Assembly: GCF_003086775.1 (NCBI RefSeq)
Contig: NZ_CP026001.1
Span: forward strand, 1,514,407-1,578,406
Reading direction: 5' to 3'
Origin: Stenotrophomonas sp. ZAC14D1_NAIMI4_1
GTDB lineage: Bacteria > Pseudomonadota > Gammaproteobacteria > Xanthomonadales > Xanthomonadaceae
DNA length: 64,000 nucleotides
A program made the translations under genes and the position numbers. Within the stretch, counting starts at the first letter, position 1, and each line of letters begins with the position of its first letter. The notes under the pieces were generated by a model, which made no database searches, had not been told where the DNA came from, and was given only the letters and a program-made list of their open reading frames with translations. Positions 62,938 through 64,000 of the stretch are shown here, in pieces.

Positions 62938-63118
62938 GGCGGGGTGGGTCCGGTGGCAGGGGTGTGAGCGGCATGGGCCCGAGGCATGCCTCGGGCGGGT
63001 TGGGCAGGACGCCCAACCCCGGTCTTGCCGTGTGCGCAGGACAGCGCACACGAGCAAGCCGCGACCAAGCCCCCAGGGATGGGTTCACGGCGTCCCCTGC
63101 CACCGGACCCACCCCGCC
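62938..63118. repeat. 181-bp structured element with 25-bp outer arms and nested hairpins
   Basis: GGCGGGGTGGGTCCGGTGGC plus AGGGG (62938-62962) is the perfect reverse complement of 63094-63118. Inside are GCCCGAGGCA/TGCCTCGGGC (62977-62996), GGGTTGGGC/GCCCAACCC (62997-63019), and GTGTGCGC/GCGCACAC (63030-63051), giving a cloverleaf-like fold. The inner 3' part resembles DNA near 14352-14400. Family and function are unknown to me. Confidence 0.85.
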
Positions 63119-63140
63119 ATCCCACAGGGAGCCAGCTTTT

Positions 63141-63158
63141 GACGTTGACGTTGACGTT
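63141..63158. repeat. Short GACGTT tandem repeat
   Basis: Three perfect copies of GACGTT followed by a variant GCCGTT. It lies 41 bases from the end of the efflux gene on the minus strand; GCGGGGC-GCA-GCCCCGC at 63177-63193 beside it may be a weak terminator for that gene. Confidence 0.7.
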
Positions 63159-63199
63159 GCCGTTGCTTCGGCGGGTGCGGGGCGCAGCCCCGCATTGCC

Positions 63200-64000
63200 T
63201 CACCCCGCGCTGCCACCCAGGGCCTTGAACAGGGTCACGTCGTTGCTCAGCTGGCTCTGCCGCACGCGGGCAAGTGACAGCTCGGCATCGCGGCGGGTCT
63301 GCTGCGCTTCCAGCCAGGTGCGCAGGTCGGTGGCGCCCACGCGGTAACGCACTTCCTGCGCGCGCTCCACTTCCACCGCCTGGTCATAGGACGCCTGCGA
63401 GGACGCCACCTGGCGGGCCAGCTGCTCACGCGCGGAGAGTGCGTTGTCCACTTCCGAAAGCGCGGTGTACAGCGTCTTGCGGAAGTTGGTCGCGGCGATC
63501 TGGTAGGCGGTGCCGGCGATGTCGGTGTCCAGCTGCGCACGCTGCAGGTTGAGGAAGGGCAGCGACAGGTCGGCGCCGAGCGTGGCCACCGGGTTGCGCA
63601 GCACATCCCCCAGCGAGGTCGCACTGGAGCCGAGGCTGCCGGTCAGGCTCAGCGCCGGGTAGTACTGGGTAGCGGTCACCTTGATGGTCTTCAGGCTGTT
63701 GCGCAGGCGCAGTTCGGCCGCGCGCAGGTCGGGGCGGCGGCCGAGCAGATCGGCCGGCAGGCCTTCGTCGATGCCCGGGCTGCGCGCGGCCTGCAGGTCC
63801 TGCGGCTCGTCCTGCTGTGGCCACGGCGTGCCATCCAGCAGCACGGTCAATGCGTTGCGGACTTCCACCCGCTGCTGTTCCAGCGCGCTCTGCGCCGAAC
63901 GCTGCGATTCCAGGTTCTGCAGCGCCTGGCGCACTTCCAGCCGCGATACCGCACCGGCGTCGAAGCGGGCCTGCACCAGGTCGCGGGTACGCTCCAGCCG
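63200..64000 (-). CDS. Outer-membrane efflux protein (NodT family), 5' part outside window
   Basis: The last 266 codons of a TolC-like outer-membrane factor; the frame is open to the window edge. Family landmarks are LPADLLGRRPDLRAAELRLR, QYYPALSLTGSLGSSATSLG, and LSLPFLNLQRAQLDTDIAGT, with the long helical repeats ending QLSNDVTLFKALGGSAG. It should form the exit duct of an RND or MFS pump whose other genes lie beyond the window on the upstream side. It is a different gene from emrC (low identity by eye). Which pump it serves cannot be told. Confidence 0.88.
   Translation of the reverse strand, partial: RLERTRDLVQARFDAGAVSRLEVRQALQNLESQRSAQSALEQQRVEVRNALTVLLDGTPWPQQDEPQDLQAARSPGIDEGLPADLLGRRPDLRAAELRLRNSLKTIKVTATQYYPALSLTGSLGSSATSLGDVLRNPVATLGADLSLPFLNLQRAQLDTDIAGTAYQIAATNFRKTLYTALSEVDNALSAREQLARQVASSQASYDQAVEVERAQEVRYRVGATDLRTWLEAQQTRRDAELSLARVRQSQLSNDVTLFKALGGSAG

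Noticed and set aside
62391..63347. Several 80-180-codon frames in the rlmB-efflux gap
   Set aside because: They run through tandem palindromes and repeat the same peptide segments in each unit; not genes.

Overview
The window is high-G+C gammaproteobacterial DNA of the Xanthomonadaceae type, most likely Stenotrophomonas (S. maltophilia complex). The evidence is the conserved rpsB-to-accA superoperon, an emrR-emrC-emrA-emrB efflux operon of the arrangement described in S. maltophilia, and many short intergenic palindromes beginning GTAG, the SMAG repeats described in that species. The genus is an inference; no rRNA gene is present.

Layout. 0-5 kb: end of a HEAT-like protein, a PadR regulator translationally coupled to a membrane sensor protein, intracellular PHB depolymerase (phaZ), a methyltransferase and a HemJ-like membrane protein. 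5-27.7 kb, minus strand: rpsB-tsf-[HDOD-GGDEF]-pyrH-frr-uppS-cdsA-dxr-rseP-bamA-[low-G+C secreted gene]-lpxD-fabZ-lpxA-lpxB-rnhB-dnaE-accA. This is the widespread translation / isoprenoid / phospholipid / outer-membrane / lipid A cluster with two bracketed insertions. 27.9-33.6 kb, minus strand: an archaic (Csu-like) chaperone-usher pilus operon with two chaperones, two spore-coat-U-type subunits, an usher and a 91-residue mini-protein. It lies between rpsB and map.

33.8-42.8 kb, plus strand: map-glnD-dapD-(DUF2071-like)-yffB-like-dapE, then asnB. asnB is preceded by a 37-codon open frame with seven Asn codons followed by mutually exclusive antiterminator and terminator hairpins. I read this as an asparagine-sensing attenuator, the most interesting signal in the window. 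42.9-49.8 kb: CPA2 antiporter, penicillin acylase family protein, a bacterioferritin lacking the heme-ligand Met, and parC. 49.9-55.7 kb: an AraC regulator divergent from emrRCAB. 55.8-58.1 kb: three tRNA-Leu(CAG) genes, the first two identical and flanking a LysR/TauE pair. 58.2-62.3 kb: rnr, a GFA-family protein and rlmB. 62.3-63.2 kb is repeat-rich: three tandem copies of a unit that captured the 3' end of rlmB, then a 181-bp multi-hairpin element. The window ends inside a NodT-family outer-membrane efflux gene.

Coding density is high and G+C bias produces long antisense open frames, which I have left out. Two repeat families recur between genes: GTAG palindromes (single, inverted pairs, tandem arrays) and a second palindrome starting GGGGTC. 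No transposase, integrase, CRISPR array or phage gene was seen.
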